This document shows, piece after piece, positions 12,790-12,841 of a stretch of DNA of 12,841 nucleotides. The notes under the pieces are model-generated. The model searched no databases, was not told the DNA's origin, and worked only from the letters and a program-made list of their open reading frames with translations. This stretch comes from an uncultured Chitinophagaceae bacterium (lineage in GTDB: Bacteria; Bacteroidota; Bacteroidia; Chitinophagales; Chitinophagaceae), in the NCBI GenBank assembly GCA_903832075.1, contig CAILAF010000658.1, positions 1 to 12,841 of the forward strand. The letters are read 5' to 3'. Made by a program: the position numbers and the translations under genes. Each line of letters starts with the position of its first letter. Within the stretch, counting starts at the first letter, position 1.

Positions 12790-12841
12790 TTATTTGGCTT
12801 TTGTTGAAGTAAGATCTTTAAATGATTTGCCGAGTTCATCC
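12790..12841 (-). CDS. 3' end of a small hydrophilic protein, cut by the window edge
   Basis: On the minus strand the last codons before the TAA at 12790-12792 read DELGKSFKDLTSTKAK. The Lys/Asp/Ser-rich end resembles the C-termini of small helical stress or YtxH-like proteins that often accompany lmo0937-type genes in Bacteroidota, but 16 residues cannot establish a family. The stop lies 41 bases upstream of the beta-barrel-like gene's start codon, so it could belong to the same transcript. A second frame is also open here (starting MNSANHLKILL), so the frame choice itself is uncertain. Confidence 0.4.
   Translation of the reverse strand, partial: DELGKSFKDLTSTKAK

Overview
The window is a low-GC stretch of a Bacteroidota chromosome, most likely from the family Chitinophagaceae. 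That placement is an inference from protein character and from three features of the sequence: -7 boxes of the Bacteroidota TAnnTTTG type (TATCTTCG before prs, TACCTTCG before rplY, TATATTTG before the tRNA), short AT-rich leaders without Shine-Dalgarno sites, and a small-protein stress/envelope cluster seen in this group. No replication origin, CRISPR array, intact transposase or intact integrase is present.

Region 1 (1-6276) is conserved core. radC runs leftwards, and an ATCTGCACAT repeat tract reaches its stop codon. Rightwards come prs (PRPP synthetase), a 14-bp inverted-repeat hairpin, rplY (ribosomal protein L25/CTC), a strong terminator and pth (peptidyl-tRNA hydrolase). Next is a two-gene unit: a FAH-fold hydrolase and, 9 bases later, a 688-residue fused alpha+beta E1 of a 2-oxoacid dehydrogenase. 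A tRNA with a CAT anticodon (elongator Met most likely) closes the region. prs, rplY and pth serve nucleotide supply and translation; the other pair points to oxoacid catabolism.

Region 2 (6233-7741) is a genomic scar. The last 44 bases of the tRNA locus are repeated with one mismatch 1,111 bases downstream, the signature of site-specific integration into a tRNA 3' end. The enclosed 1.07 kb has a hairpin, two TGCGTGAG repeats one helical turn apart, an orphan terminator and one exported-protein gene whose base composition is less AT-rich than its surroundings. It has no recombinase. Just beyond the distal copy are another inverted repeat and what looks like a frameshifted coding remnant.

Region 3 (7742-11358) holds a leftward 839-residue exported enzyme joining a GH9 glycoside hydrolase to a C-terminal NodB/CE4-type deacetylase domain with altered catalytic motifs. 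A divergent aldo/keto reductase follows. The pairing suggests handling of an acetylated or amino-sugar polysaccharide, but no SusC/SusD-type transporter is visible.

Region 4 (11359-12841) begins with a 350-base gap containing a decayed tRNA 3'-end fragment on the minus strand and a terminator. It continues with a leftward cluster of small envelope proteins: a 106-residue exported coiled-coil/membrane-anchor protein, a 51-residue two-helix membrane protein (lmo0937/DUF5670 type), a 175-residue outer-membrane beta-barrel-like protein and the 3' end of one more gene cut by the window edge.

The best candidates for a second look are the integrase-less tRNA-bounded mini-island and the GH9-deacetylase fusion. 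I did not find a clear new defence or mobile system.
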